43,406 nucleotides of DNA, from contig JABMQR010000342.1 of assembly GCA_013202335.1 (NCBI GenBank), positions 1 through 43,406 on the forward strand. The letters run 5' to 3'. Positions 33,554 through 41,550 of this stretch are shown here, piece by piece. Below the pieces are notes generated by a model. The model was not told the origin of the DNA. It was given only the letters and a program-made list of their open reading frames with translations, and ran no database searches. This DNA is from Bacteroidota bacterium (GTDB taxonomy: Bacteria; Spirochaetota; Spirochaetia; JABMQR01). The first letter of the stretch is position 1. Every line of letters starts with the position of its first letter. The translations under genes and the position numbers were made by a program.

Positions 33554-34426
33554 CTATCCCTTAACCGCACCGGATGTTAATCCACGCACGAAATATCTTC
33601 CCGAGATAATATAAATTGCAAGTGTTGGAAGAGCTGCCATCAGCGCACCCGCAAAGTGAACGTTATACTCCTTAACACCGGTGGATGAACTTACCAGATT
33701 ATTTAGTGCTACCATAATAGGTTGCGATTTTGCATCTCCAAACGACACCCCGAAAAGAAAGTCATTCCATATATTTGTTGTCTGCCAGATTACAGAAACC
33801 ACAACAACCGGCGCAGAAAGCGGAAGCATAATCTTAAAAAATATCGTGAAAAAATCTGCACCATCGATCTGAGCTGCCTGAATCATCTCATTTGGTATAG
33901 TCTTGTAGGTATTCCTGAAAAAAAGCGTAGTGAAACCCAACCCGTATACCGTATGTACCAGGATAAGTCCTCTGGTTGTTCCAGCCAGATGCAGGATTCC
34001 CAAAACTCTTGCTGTAGGAATCAGGACTATCTGGAAAGGTATGAAACAGCCGAATAAGATAAGTCCAAAAATGAGCTCATCACCTTTGAAACGCCATTTT
34101 GCAAGTACAAATCCACTGAATGCTCCCATTAGAGTTGAGAGGAAAACAGCTGGAACTGCAATTTTTACCGCATTAATGAAATATGGACGAAGTCCAGTTG
34201 CCTGTACACCGATTTGCGTGGTAGACCATGCATCTTTCCAGTAAGCAAGGGAAAAGGTTTTAGGCAGAGACAGCATATTACCGCTGCGGATTTCCGAAAG
34301 AGGCTTGAATGAATTTACCAGCATGACATAGAGCGGTATAAGAAAATATATCGCAAATATAATCATGATAATAACTATTACTACTTCTACTGCTTTATTG
34401 AATTTAACAGTTTGTTTAATGTTCAT
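33554..34426 (-). CDS. Carbohydrate ABC transporter permease, MalG type
   Basis: Inner-membrane subunit of a CUT1 sugar importer, 290 aa with six membrane segments. The ATPase-contact EAA loop reads EMIQAAQIDGADFFTIFFKI near 183-202, followed by LPLSAPVV. The C-terminus RYFVRGLTSGAVKG is typical of the family. Its ATG overlaps the stop of the MalF-type gene by one base (TAATG), so translation is coupled. No ATPase gene lies in the operon; a shared MsmX/MalK-like ATPase elsewhere must power it. The substrate is inferred from the glycyl radical enzymes to be an anhydrohexitol or precursor. Confidence 0.92.
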   Translation of the reverse strand: MNIKQTVKFNKAVEVVIVIIMIIFAIYFLIPLYVMLVNSFKPLSEIRSGNMLSLPKTFSLAYWKDAWSTTQIGVQATGLRPYFINAVKIAVPAVFLSTLMGAFSGFVLAKWRFKGDELIFGLILFGCFIPFQIVLIPTARVLGILHLAGTTRGLILVHTVYGLGFTTLFFRNTYKTIPNEMIQAAQIDGADFFTIFFKIMLPLSAPVVVVSVIWQTTNIWNDFLFGVSFGDAKSQPIMVALNNLVSSSTGVKEYNVHFAGALMAALPTLAIYIISGRYFVRGLTSGAVKG

Positions 34427-35370
34427 TACTGGTCCCTCTTAATCTGGGAGCGAAGATAGGGAATTATTATGATGCCGAAAATTAGCAGCATGAATACTGC
34501 CGAAGCAGCGCCTACACCCATCTGGTTTCTGGTGAATGTATATGAATACATAAATGTTGAAGGAAGCTCACTTGCCCTTCCCGGTCCCCCGTTTGTTAAT
34601 GCGATAACAAGGTCATAGGACTTAATAGCCATATGACCGAGAATAACAAATACGGAAAGAAATGAGGTGCTTAACTGCGGGATGATTATTTTGGTATAAA
34701 GTTTTCGTATAGGAGCCCCGTCAACAACAGCCGATTCAATTGTTTCATGGCTAATAGCTCGCAGGCCGGCAAGGAAAATTGTCATTACATATCCTGAGAC
34801 CTGCCAGATTGCGGCAATTACGACGGTATAGATGGAAAAATCAGAATTTTTTATCCAGTCAAACTTGAATGAGGTAAAACCCCAGAGCTGGACTATTCGC
34901 TCAACGCCGATACCTGGATCCAGAAACCATTTCCATGCGGTTCCTGTTACAATAAAGGAGATAGCCATGGGATACAGATATACCGGTCTGAAAAAGTTTT
35001 CTGAAAACTTGTTGAGGTCGATAAGGATTGCCAGGAATAAACCCAGCAATGTACTTATTCCTATGTATAATACGCTGAAAATAAGCATGTTGCGTAATGC
35101 TGTATGCCAGTGACTCAACTTAAAAAGTTTGACATAATTTGCAAAACCCACCCAATTGTAGGTAGGCAGCAATTTTGAATCGGTAAAGGAAATAAATATA
35201 GTAAAAAGAATGAATAAGTATACAAACACAAAGGTAAGTATCACCGTTGGGAAGAGTACAGCCTTGGAAGTTAAGCCGTCTCTTGTTATACGGAATTTAC
35301 TGGTTCTTTGCAGAACTTCCCTTCCAGGATTGTCTTTTCCACAAATATCTCTTTTGCCTTTTTTAAACAT
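34426..35370 (-). CDS. Carbohydrate ABC transporter permease, MalF type
   Basis: Partner membrane subunit of the CUT1 importer, 314 aa. An N-terminal cytoplasmic region of about 35 residues precedes six membrane segments. The EAA loop is ETIESAVVDGAPIRKLYTKI near 222-241. GGAG lies upstream of the ATG. It follows the binding-protein gene after a 118-bp gap with a hairpin, and is coupled to the MalG-type gene. Substrate specificity resides in the binding protein and cannot be read from this subunit. Confidence 0.92.
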   Translation of the reverse strand: MFKKGKRDICGKDNPGREVLQRTSKFRITRDGLTSKAVLFPTVILTFVFVYLFILFTIFISFTDSKLLPTYNWVGFANYVKLFKLSHWHTALRNMLIFSVLYIGISTLLGLFLAILIDLNKFSENFFRPVYLYPMAISFIVTGTAWKWFLDPGIGVERIVQLWGFTSFKFDWIKNSDFSIYTVVIAAIWQVSGYVMTIFLAGLRAISHETIESAVVDGAPIRKLYTKIIIPQLSTSFLSVFVILGHMAIKSYDLVIALTNGGPGRASELPSTFMYSYTFTRNQMGVGAASAVFMLLIFGIIIIPYLRSQIKRDQ

Positions 35371-35408
35371 AAAAAAACTCCAGTTAACAATACACTAGGT
35401 TTAATGAA

Positions 35409-35434
35409 AAGGCGAGCCACCATTGACCCGCCTT
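35409..35434 (-). terminator. Attenuating hairpin between binding-protein and permease genes
   Basis: AAGGCG (35409-35414) pairs with CGCCTT (35429-35434). On the minus strand the second arm is followed by a short T-run (CTTTTC). Such partial terminators after sugar-binding-protein genes are known to give excess binding protein over permease. It is 54 bp before the MalF-type start is reached from the binding-protein stop. Confidence 0.55.
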
Positions 35435-35488
35435 ATGACTCTATTAATCACACAGCTGCAACTGGTGAATAATCAGAATGAAATAATA

Positions 35489-36766
35489 CTATTTCGCAGC
35501 TGCAATGGCACTCACTAATTCAGCTACAGCTTCTTCACTTGTCAGCTGTCCGTTGAAATGAGCTGTTACAACGTCATAAACTGCATTTTTAATTGATGCA
35601 GGTGCACCATGGCCATGTGCCATAGATCCAAAGAGCGTACCATTAGCATTAGCTTCAGCAAGGTCTTTAATAGCCTGTTTTCCAATTATTGTAAAAGCTT
35701 CGTCGGAGACGTCAGTTCTGGCAGGTACGGATCCTTTAACTACATTAAATGCAATTTGAAACCCAGGATCAAGAATTGCGGCTGCAAGCTTGTTCTGTGC
35801 TGCACGTTTTGATGCATCAATCTCAAACATAACAAACTGGTCGGCATTAAACAATACGGAACCTTGTGTTCCAGGAGTTCGCATTGCTACAAAATCAACA
35901 CCAGGTACCTTTCCTGCACTAAGGAATTCGCCTTTTGCCCAGTCACCCATCATCTGGAATGCAGCCTGGCCTTCAATTACCATAGCTGATGCAAGATTCC
36001 AGTCTCTTCCACTAAAATTTGGATCTAGAAATGATCTGAGAACATCCATTCTCTTGAAAACCTCAAGCATTGTTGCTGAACCAAGAGCATCTTCATCAAG
36101 GTCGATCATTGCTTTTTTATAGAATTCAGGTCCGCCGGTTGAGAGTAAAACACCATCAAATATAGTTGCATCCTGCCATGCCTGCCCGCCGTGAGCAAGG
36201 GCTATTTTACCGGAATCCTGAACTTTCTGTAATGCTTCAACATATTCATACCAAGTTGTTGGTACACTGATGTTTAGACCATCCAGGATTTTTTTGTTTG
36301 CCCAGACCCAGTTGGTTGAGTGAACGTTTACCGGAGCTGCAACCCATACACCGTTATATTTTGAGAATTTTTTCAAAGCATCAGGTATTACTGCATCCCA
36401 GTTTTCGGCTTCTGCAATTTCACTTATGTCCGCCAGGAATCCCAGTTCTGCCCAGTCAATAATGTCAAATCCAAGCATCTGTACTGCTGTAGGTGGATTT
36501 CCTGCAGTAGCTCTGGAGCGAAGTACAGTCATTGCCTGTTCTCCACCGCCTCCTGCTACAGGTGAGTCAGTCCAGATAATTCCCATTTCTTCCAGGTTCA
36601 CCTTGAGAACATTTAAAGCTGCTGCCTCTCCACCAGAAGTCCACCAATGGAGCACCTCAACGTTGGGGTCGTCAACTACTTCAGCTGCTTCGTCAGCTCC
36701 GCTTGCTGTAATGCTGAAACTTACTGCTAGCAGAAGTATCAACATAACCATTAATAATTTTTTCAT
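35489..36766 (-). CDS. ABC sugar-binding protein (CUT1, extracellular solute-binding)
   Basis: Periplasmic receptor of the sugar importer, 425 aa. A signal peptide covers about residues 1-22 ([19 protein letters not shown]), with no lipobox Cys, so a soluble periplasmic protein as expected in a diderm. The mature start [19 protein letters not shown] and the [19 protein letters not shown] block near 95-113 resemble glucose/mannose-type binding proteins of the COG1653 group. TAGGAGG lies just upstream of the ATG. It has its own sigma70-like promoter at 36818-36846. The true ligand is unknown; an anhydrohexitol or a glucose-like sugar fits the neighbours. Confidence 0.92.
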   Translation of the reverse strand: MKKLLMVMLILLLAVSFSITASGADEAAEVVDDPNVEVLHWWTSGGEAAALNVLKVNLEEMGIIWTDSPVAGGGGEQAMTVLRSRATAGNPPTAVQMLGFDIIDWAELGFLADISEIAEAENWDAVIPDALKKFSKYNGVWVAAPVNVHSTNWVWANKKILDGLNISVPTTWYEYVEALQKVQDSGKIALAHGGQAWQDATIFDGVLLSTGGPEFYKKAMIDLDEDALGSATMLEVFKRMDVLRSFLDPNFSGRDWNLASAMVIEGQAAFQMMGDWAKGEFLSAGKVPGVDFVAMRTPGTQGSVLFNADQFVMFEIDASKRAAQNKLAAAILDPGFQIAFNVVKGSVPARTDVSDEAFTIIGKQAIKDLAEANANGTLFGSMAHGHGAPASIKNAVYDVVTAHFNGQLTSEEAVAELVSAIAAAK

Positions 36767-36817
36767 AATTTCCTCCTAAGGAATATTAAAAATCACTGTT
36801 TGTTAAGTGATCTTTTT

Positions 36818-36876
36818 ACTCTAGCATTCGGGATATTGTCTGTCAAGAAAATATATCACCTGACAGATATATATCT
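36818..36876 (-). promoter_or_regulatory. Promoter and palindrome upstream of the sugar-binding-protein gene
   Basis: On the minus strand TTGACA (36846-36841), a 17-bp spacer and TAGAGT (36823-36818) form a good sigma70-like promoter about 50 bp before the start codon. Directly upstream lie a perfect 12-bp palindrome AGATATATATCT (36865-36876) and an ATATATC/GATATAT inverted pair (36851-36872). These are candidate regulator sites. Confidence 0.65.
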
Positions 36877-36927
36877 TCATGTGCAAACAAAAAAGTGGTA
36901 GATATATTCATAATGCTCATCACCTGT

Positions 36928-37809
36928 TTACAGGTTTTTTCGGTCAATATTTAATGAATAATCCTTGATGCATTTCTCTATCGCTTCCTCTGTTGTAGGG
37001 AAAATGATGCCAAACGATGCCGCTTTATCAGTATTTAAACGAACATCTCTTGCTGGTTCATCAGGCAGCAAGTCCTTCTTTTTGAGCAGTTCGCCGATGC
37101 GATGACTCAAACCCATTTGATTAAAAATCAGACGGCAAACTTCATGGCGACTTAGATCATTTCGTGACCCTATATGGTAGGTTCCTGGAGGTAAGGTTAT
37201 AATTTTATCAAACCTATCTATGAGATCCTCTATATTTGTATATCCTCTGAACTCACCTGATGATGCAGTAATAATGTTGTTCTGCAGTATATTGCTGACA
37301 GTGTCCCAGAGGATGTTATTCACGACAGGAAGCCCTCGCTGCGGAACGCCGAATATCCATGAAAAACGAAGAATCACGAGATCATTAAGAATCTCCCTTA
37401 AGAGCCCCTCAGCTTCGAGTTTATTCCTTCCGTAGTTAGTATTTGGTACTGGTTGGTCTCTCTCAGTATAGGGTCCTGATTTCGTGTTTCCGTTGAATAC
37501 CTGCTCGGTGCTGAGGAAAATCATTTTGCCGCCTGTTTTTCTGCAGGCTTTTGCAACATTTACAGCGCCGTCAACATTGATGCTGCGGCAAATTTCAGGG
37601 TGGTCATTACAGTAATCTGTTAAAGCTATTGCAGCAGCATGGATAACAACATCCGGTTTCACTTTCTGCACGATGTAATCAATTTTTTCTGTATTCAGAA
37701 TATCCAGCTCAGGTACATCCGTTGAAATTATAGTGTAGGATGATGAGTATTGTTTTTGAAAGCGGGAACCAAAGAAGCCGTTTCCACCAGTTAGTAGTAT
37801 TTTTTTCAA
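36928..37809 (-). CDS. NAD(P)-dependent extended SDR (RmlD-like sugar reductase/epimerase)
   Basis: A Rossmann-fold oxidoreductase of 293 aa. The dinucleotide motif GGNGFFGS lies at about 8-15. The catalytic YxxxK is YGRNK near 132-136, with the Ser of the triad in LSTEQVF near 100. The fold resembles RmlD (dTDP-4-dehydrorhamnose reductase). It is the first gene of the leftward operon, so a catabolic role on the imported sugar is more likely than nucleotide-sugar synthesis; for example oxidation or reduction of an anhydro-sugar. I prefer the TTG start at 37809 with GGAG 6 nt upstream; GTG 37821 would add four residues. Substrate unknown. Confidence 0.78.
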   Translation of the reverse strand: MKKILLTGGNGFFGSRFQKQYSSSYTIISTDVPELDILNTEKIDYIVQKVKPDVVIHAAAIALTDYCNDHPEICRSINVDGAVNVAKACRKTGGKMIFLSTEQVFNGNTKSGPYTERDQPVPNTNYGRNKLEAEGLLREILNDLVILRFSWIFGVPQRGLPVVNNILWDTVSNILQNNIITASSGEFRGYTNIEDLIDRFDKIITLPPGTYHIGSRNDLSRHEVCRLIFNQMGLSHRIGELLKKKDLLPDEPARDVRLNTDKAASFGIIFPTTEEAIEKCIKDYSLNIDRKNL

Positions 37810-37870
37810 GACAAACTCCACAATAGATATTCAGATCTTTTGACCTGTTTGTTTTTTGATTGCTGGCTTG

Positions 37871-37900
37871 ATTATATGGTGTAAAACAATCATATGTCAA
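37871..37900 (-). promoter_or_regulatory. Leftward sigma70 promoter for the SDR-led operon
   Basis: On the minus strand TTGACA (37900-37895), an 18-bp spacer and TATAAT (37876-37871) match both consensus boxes perfectly. Transcription should begin near 37864, about 55 bp before the SDR start. It is the strongest promoter match in the window. Confidence 0.8.
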
Positions 37901-37907
37901 TAAAAAA

Positions 37908-37992
37908 GTTACAAATGAAGGAAAAAAAGTACAAATACAATAGAAATAAGATGTTAATAAATGTTATAATCAATCAGAATACTGTACAAATA
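37908..37992. promoter_or_regulatory. ACAAAT direct repeats in the divergent control region
   Basis: GTTACAAAT (37908-37916) and GTACAAATA (37929-37937) are direct repeats whose ACAAAT cores are 20 bp apart, each preceded by a run of A; a third GTACAAATA is at 37984-37992. They lie just upstream of the leftward -35 box and in front of the rightward glycyl radical enzyme gene. DeoR-family proteins often bind direct repeats, so these are candidate operators. A lone TATAAT at 37965-37970 could serve the rightward gene. Confidence 0.45.
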
Positions 37993-38052
37993 TATATAAT
38001 TGTTCTAATCTGGATGTGAGATTGCTGTATATTTGAACGTGGAGGAGAGGTG

Positions 38053-40467
38053 ATGGAAACAGATAGTGATATAAAAATCCCGATAATACTAATTTCGGAA
38101 GTGCTGCCTCTTTTGGCTGACTGTAAGGAAACTGATCGAATATCCCGCCTGCGTACTCTAATAATGAACAGCAAAAGATACCTATCTACTGAACAAGCTG
38201 ATATTATAACTGCCAGTTATCGAAAGAATCCGGAAAAATCGAGAATAGTTCAAAGAGCGCTGGCTTTGAAAGATTCTTTTGAACAAATTATTATTACTAT
38301 AGATGATGATGAATTAATTATTGGCAACCGGACAGCAGGTATACGTGATGGTGTGGTATTTCCTGAAGCGGGCATTTCATGGCTGGAGGGGGAATTTGAT
38401 TCCCTGGCAGCAAGGGATCAGGATCCTTTCCAGGTAAGAACTGCAGATAAAGAGGTCTTTTATCGAGATATTCTCCCTTTCTGGAGAGGAAAAACATTGG
38501 AAGATACCATCCGCTTGACTTTAGGAGATGAAATTTCCGCAATATCTTCTGTCGTTAAGGTTAATCAGAAGGATCATGCCCAGGGGCATATTATACCTGA
38601 TGTTGAGGGTTGGTTAAATCAGGGTCCTGCCGAATTGAGTTTGCGGGTCGAAAAGCTCCTCGAAAATGAGAGAGATATAGATAAAAAGGATTTTTATCAG
38701 GCGCTGCTGATCTCTTTGGAGGGTGCTGCTAATTTCATGAGACGCTACAGCTCTCTTGCCGGAGAGATGTCTAAATCCTGCAAAGATCGGGGAAGGGCAG
38801 ATGAGCTGCAGGAGATCGCCCGAATATGTGAAAAACTTGCCGATAGTCCCCCAGAAACTTACCATGAGGCTCTTCAATCAGTTTGGTTCCTGTTCACCTC
38901 TCTTCAGATGGAATCCAATGCCTCTTCCTTCTCTCCGGGTCGAATTGATCAATACCTCTACCCATTTTTTGCACATGATATTGCTGCCGGTCGACTTGAT
39001 ATACATCGGGCGCTGGAACTGACTGATGCACTATTTCTCAGCTTTAATAAAATTGTCTATATGAGAAGCAGAGAAGGGGCCAAATATTTTGCCGGATTTC
39101 CGATTGGCTTTAATATCTCTCTTGGGGGAAGTGATGGAAACGGGAACGACTCCGTTAATGCCCTCACGTATATTTTCCTAAAGGCGCAGGAACACCTTGG
39201 CCTGCCGCAGCCAAACATGACTGCCCGTTTGTTTAAAGGGTCAGACAATACCTATATTGATTATTGTTCAAGAATAATCGGTCTCGGCAGCGGTATGCCT
39301 CAGATTGTTAATGATGAAAGTATTATTCCTGCCCTTGAGCGGGTTGGCATAACTCATAAAGATGCCGCTGATTACGGGTTGGTGGGTTGTGTGGAGCTTT
39401 CAACGCAGGGTAATAATCTGGGGTGGAGTGATGCAGCAATGTTCAATCTGGTAAAAGCGCTTGAACTTGCACTCAATAACGGTACTTGTTTGCTTACCGG
39501 AAAAAAGCAGGGACCGGATACCGGCTCACTTGCTGAATTTAACTCGTATGAAGAGGTTGAGTCGGCACTTACTGCTCAAATAGATTATTTTCTCATACGT
39601 ATGATGAAAGCTGTTGAGTATGTTGACAAAGCACATGCGCAAATACTTCCTTCACCCCTGCTATCCTCTGTTATCAAGGACTGTATTGATAAAGGAATGG
39701 ATGTGACAGCCGGCGGAGCGAAATACAATCTTTCAGGTATACAGGCCATCCAAATCGCAAATCTTGCTGATAGTTTGGCTGTTATCAGGCAGCTGGTTTA
39801 CGTCACCGGAAAAGTATCAGGAGCTGAACTTCTCAAGGCGATGCAGGATAATTGGGCTGGGAAAGAATTCCTTCATCAGGAGGTTATCCATAGGGTACCG
39901 AAGTATGGGAATGATGTAGACTGGGTTGATGAGATTGGGAGTACATGGAGTAGTTTCTTTGCTGACAGTCTGGGAAAATACCGGAATGCCCGCGGCGGTA
40001 TTTATCATATGGGTCTCTATACGGTATCAGCTCATGTCCCAATGGGAGCAATCGTCGGGGCTGGCCCGGACGGCAGAAAGGCCGGGGAACCGCTGGCTGA
40101 TGGTGGAGTTTCGCCCATGTATGGGAGAGATTTGGACGGTCCAACAGCAGTGCTGAAATCAGCAGGAAGGCTCAATTATGCTTTGGCAAGTAACGGTACG
40201 CTGCTGAATATGAAATTTCTTCCCTCTTTTTTTGCTGACAGTGCCAACAGAGAAAAATTTAATATGTTCCTCCGAACTTTTATTCGGATGGGAATACATC
40301 ATATACAATTTAATGTAGTTAATAAGGATGATCTTATCAAAGCTCAGGAGGATCCGGATAGTTACCGTAACCTTACCATCAGGGTTGCCGGCTATACTGC
40401 ATACTTTACTGAACTGGCGGAAGATCTTCAGAATGAGATAATTGAACGTACAGAGCACGGAGTTTAG
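38053..40467 (+). CDS. pflD: PflD-like glycyl radical enzyme, candidate 1,5-anhydromannitol-6-phosphate lyase
   Basis: An 804-aa glycyl radical enzyme, paralogous to the one at 31028. Radical Gly is G780 in RVAGYTAYF. The catalytic Cys is C446 in VGCVEL, with Glu 448 and Asp 460 in GWSDAAM. Where the other enzyme has ESNGHS, this one has ESNASS, so the active-site His is replaced by Ser. As recalled, E. coli PflD shares ESNASS, GCVELS, YTVSAHVP, PDGR-AGE-LADGG and SNGTLLN. PflD is reported to cleave 1,5-anhydromannitol-6-phosphate to the same 1-deoxyfructose-6-phosphate that YbiW makes. GGAGGAG lies 5 nt before ATG 38053. Its activase follows 4 bp downstream. It is not a pyruvate formate-lyase, since it lacks the Cys pair. 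Confidence 0.85.
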   Translation: METDSDIKIPIILISEVLPLLADCKETDRISRLRTLIMNSKRYLSTEQADIITASYRKNPEKSRIVQRALALKDSFEQIIITIDDDELIIGNRTAGIRDGVVFPEAGISWLEGEFDSLAARDQDPFQVRTADKEVFYRDILPFWRGKTLEDTIRLTLGDEISAISSVVKVNQKDHAQGHIIPDVEGWLNQGPAELSLRVEKLLENERDIDKKDFYQALLISLEGAANFMRRYSSLAGEMSKSCKDRGRADELQEIARICEKLADSPPETYHEALQSVWFLFTSLQMESNASSFSPGRIDQYLYPFFAHDIAAGRLDIHRALELTDALFLSFNKIVYMRSREGAKYFAGFPIGFNISLGGSDGNGNDSVNALTYIFLKAQEHLGLPQPNMTARLFKGSDNTYIDYCSRIIGLGSGMPQIVNDESIIPALERVGITHKDAADYGLVGCVELSTQGNNLGWSDAAMFNLVKALELALNNGTCLLTGKKQGPDTGSLAEFNSYEEVESALTAQIDYFLIRMMKAVEYVDKAHAQILPSPLLSSVIKDCIDKGMDVTAGGAKYNLSGIQAIQIANLADSLAVIRQLVYVTGKVSGAELLKAMQDNWAGKEFLHQEVIHRVPKYGNDVDWVDEIGSTWSSFFADSLGKYRNARGGIYHMGLYTVSAHVPMGAIVGAGPDGRKAGEPLADGGVSPMYGRDLDGPTAVLKSAGRLNYALASNGTLLNMKFLPSFFADSANREKFNMFLRTFIRMGIHHIQFNVVNKDDLIKAQEDPDSYRNLTIRVAGYTAYFTELAEDLQNEIIERTEHGV

Positions 40468-40471
40468 TTTT

Positions 40472-41377
40472 ATGACTGGTAGAGTTTTTGACATTAAGAG
40501 GTTTGCGATCCATGACGGCCCGGGTATACGGACTTCACTTTTCCTAAAAGGGTGTCCCCTCCATTGCCGCTGGTGCCAGAATCCCGAGGGGATCTCGCTG
40601 GAACCGGTGCTCTGGTACAGCAGTTCAAAGTGTATTGCCTGTGACTCATGTATATCAGTCTGTCCCACCGGCAGCCTCTCTGCGCATCCAGGGAATGAAC
40701 ATCATATTTGTATTTGTCACGACACCTGTGAGCTACATGCAGAATGCGTTAACATATGTCCCACCGGGGCACTTTCCCTTGCAGGAACGGTGATGACGGA
40801 AGATCAGGCTGTTCATGAACTGATGAAAGATGATCTGTTCTTTGAGGAATCCGGCGGTGGTGTAACTCTTACGGGAGGCGATCCGCTGATGCAGACCCAA
40901 TTCAGTATCTCTATTCTGAAACAAATTAAACAGAAGAGAATCCATACTGCTATTGAGACCTGCATGTACGCACCGGCAGATATTCTGAAGCAATTTATAC
41001 CGGTTGTGGATCTGTTTATTGTGGATTTGAAAATTTTCGATTCTGAGCTGCATAAAAAATATACCGGGGTCAATAATGATTTGATACTTCGTAATTTTAC
41101 CATGCTTGCTGATTCACAGGTGAATATTCTTGTAAGGATTCCCCTGATTCCCGGGTTTACCACAAGAGAGGAAAATCTGAAGGACCTGGAAAAATTTGTT
41201 TCAAAGACCCGGGGAGATATCCCTATAGAGTTAATAAATTTCAATCCTCTTGCAAAAGATAAATACAGGGTTTTTGAACAGGATTATGAATTGGCTGAAG
41301 TAAGAAATTCCTTTTCTGAGGGTGAAATGACAGATTTTTATGCCGTTATTGGGCGTACTCCTCCTGAGATGCATTAG
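40472..41377 (+). CDS. Glycyl radical enzyme activase (radical SAM)
   Basis: Installs the glycyl radical by cleaving SAM, 301 aa. The N-terminal KRFAIHDGPGIRTSLFLKGC block leads into the SAM cluster C28, C32, C35 (CPLHCRWC). A ferredoxin-like insert holds two further clusters: C54, C57, C60, C64, and C82, C86, C92, C96. This insert marks activases of the dehydratase-type enzymes and is absent from classic PflA. SGGGVTLTGGDPL near 126-138 is the SAM-binding glycine motif. I chose ATG 40472; the longer start at 40442 would lie within the preceding gene. As the only activase here, it may serve both radical enzymes. Confidence 0.93.
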   Translation: MTGRVFDIKRFAIHDGPGIRTSLFLKGCPLHCRWCQNPEGISLEPVLWYSSSKCIACDSCISVCPTGSLSAHPGNEHHICICHDTCELHAECVNICPTGALSLAGTVMTEDQAVHELMKDDLFFEESGGGVTLTGGDPLMQTQFSISILKQIKQKRIHTAIETCMYAPADILKQFIPVVDLFIVDLKIFDSELHKKYTGVNNDLILRNFTMLADSQVNILVRIPLIPGFTTREENLKDLEKFVSKTRGDIPIELINFNPLAKDKYRVFEQDYELAEVRNSFSEGEMTDFYAVIGRTPPEMH

Positions 41378-41390
41378 AGGGACGGAGCAA

Positions 41391-41438
41391 CGGTTGTCGG
41401 AGTACCTTTTTCCTTGAACAAGCCGCTCCACTTTGTTC
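41391..41438 (+). repeat. Interspersed repeat family B, copy 3
   Basis: CGGTTGTCGGAGTACCT, then TTGAACAAGCCG and CTTTGTTCC, repeating the order of copy 1 near 29184 some 12 kb away. GGACGGAG just before it also matches the bases before copy 1. GAACAAG and CTTTGTTC can pair as a hairpin. It sits 14 bp after the activase stop. Confidence 0.65.
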
Positions 41439-41550
41439 CAGATATGCATGGAGGTGATTTTAGCAGGAAAGTGTAGACTTCACTCTATAGATAGATTACT
41501 TTTAAATATCTTCATCACACATGATTAAAGTATATATGGAGTAAGCGCCT

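Noticed and set aside
31028..40467. Annotating the two large radical enzymes as pyruvate formate-lyase
   Set aside because: Both have a single catalytic Cys in GC(I/V)E, whereas pyruvate formate-lyase has adjacent cysteines. The activase also has the ferredoxin insert typical of dehydratase-type systems.
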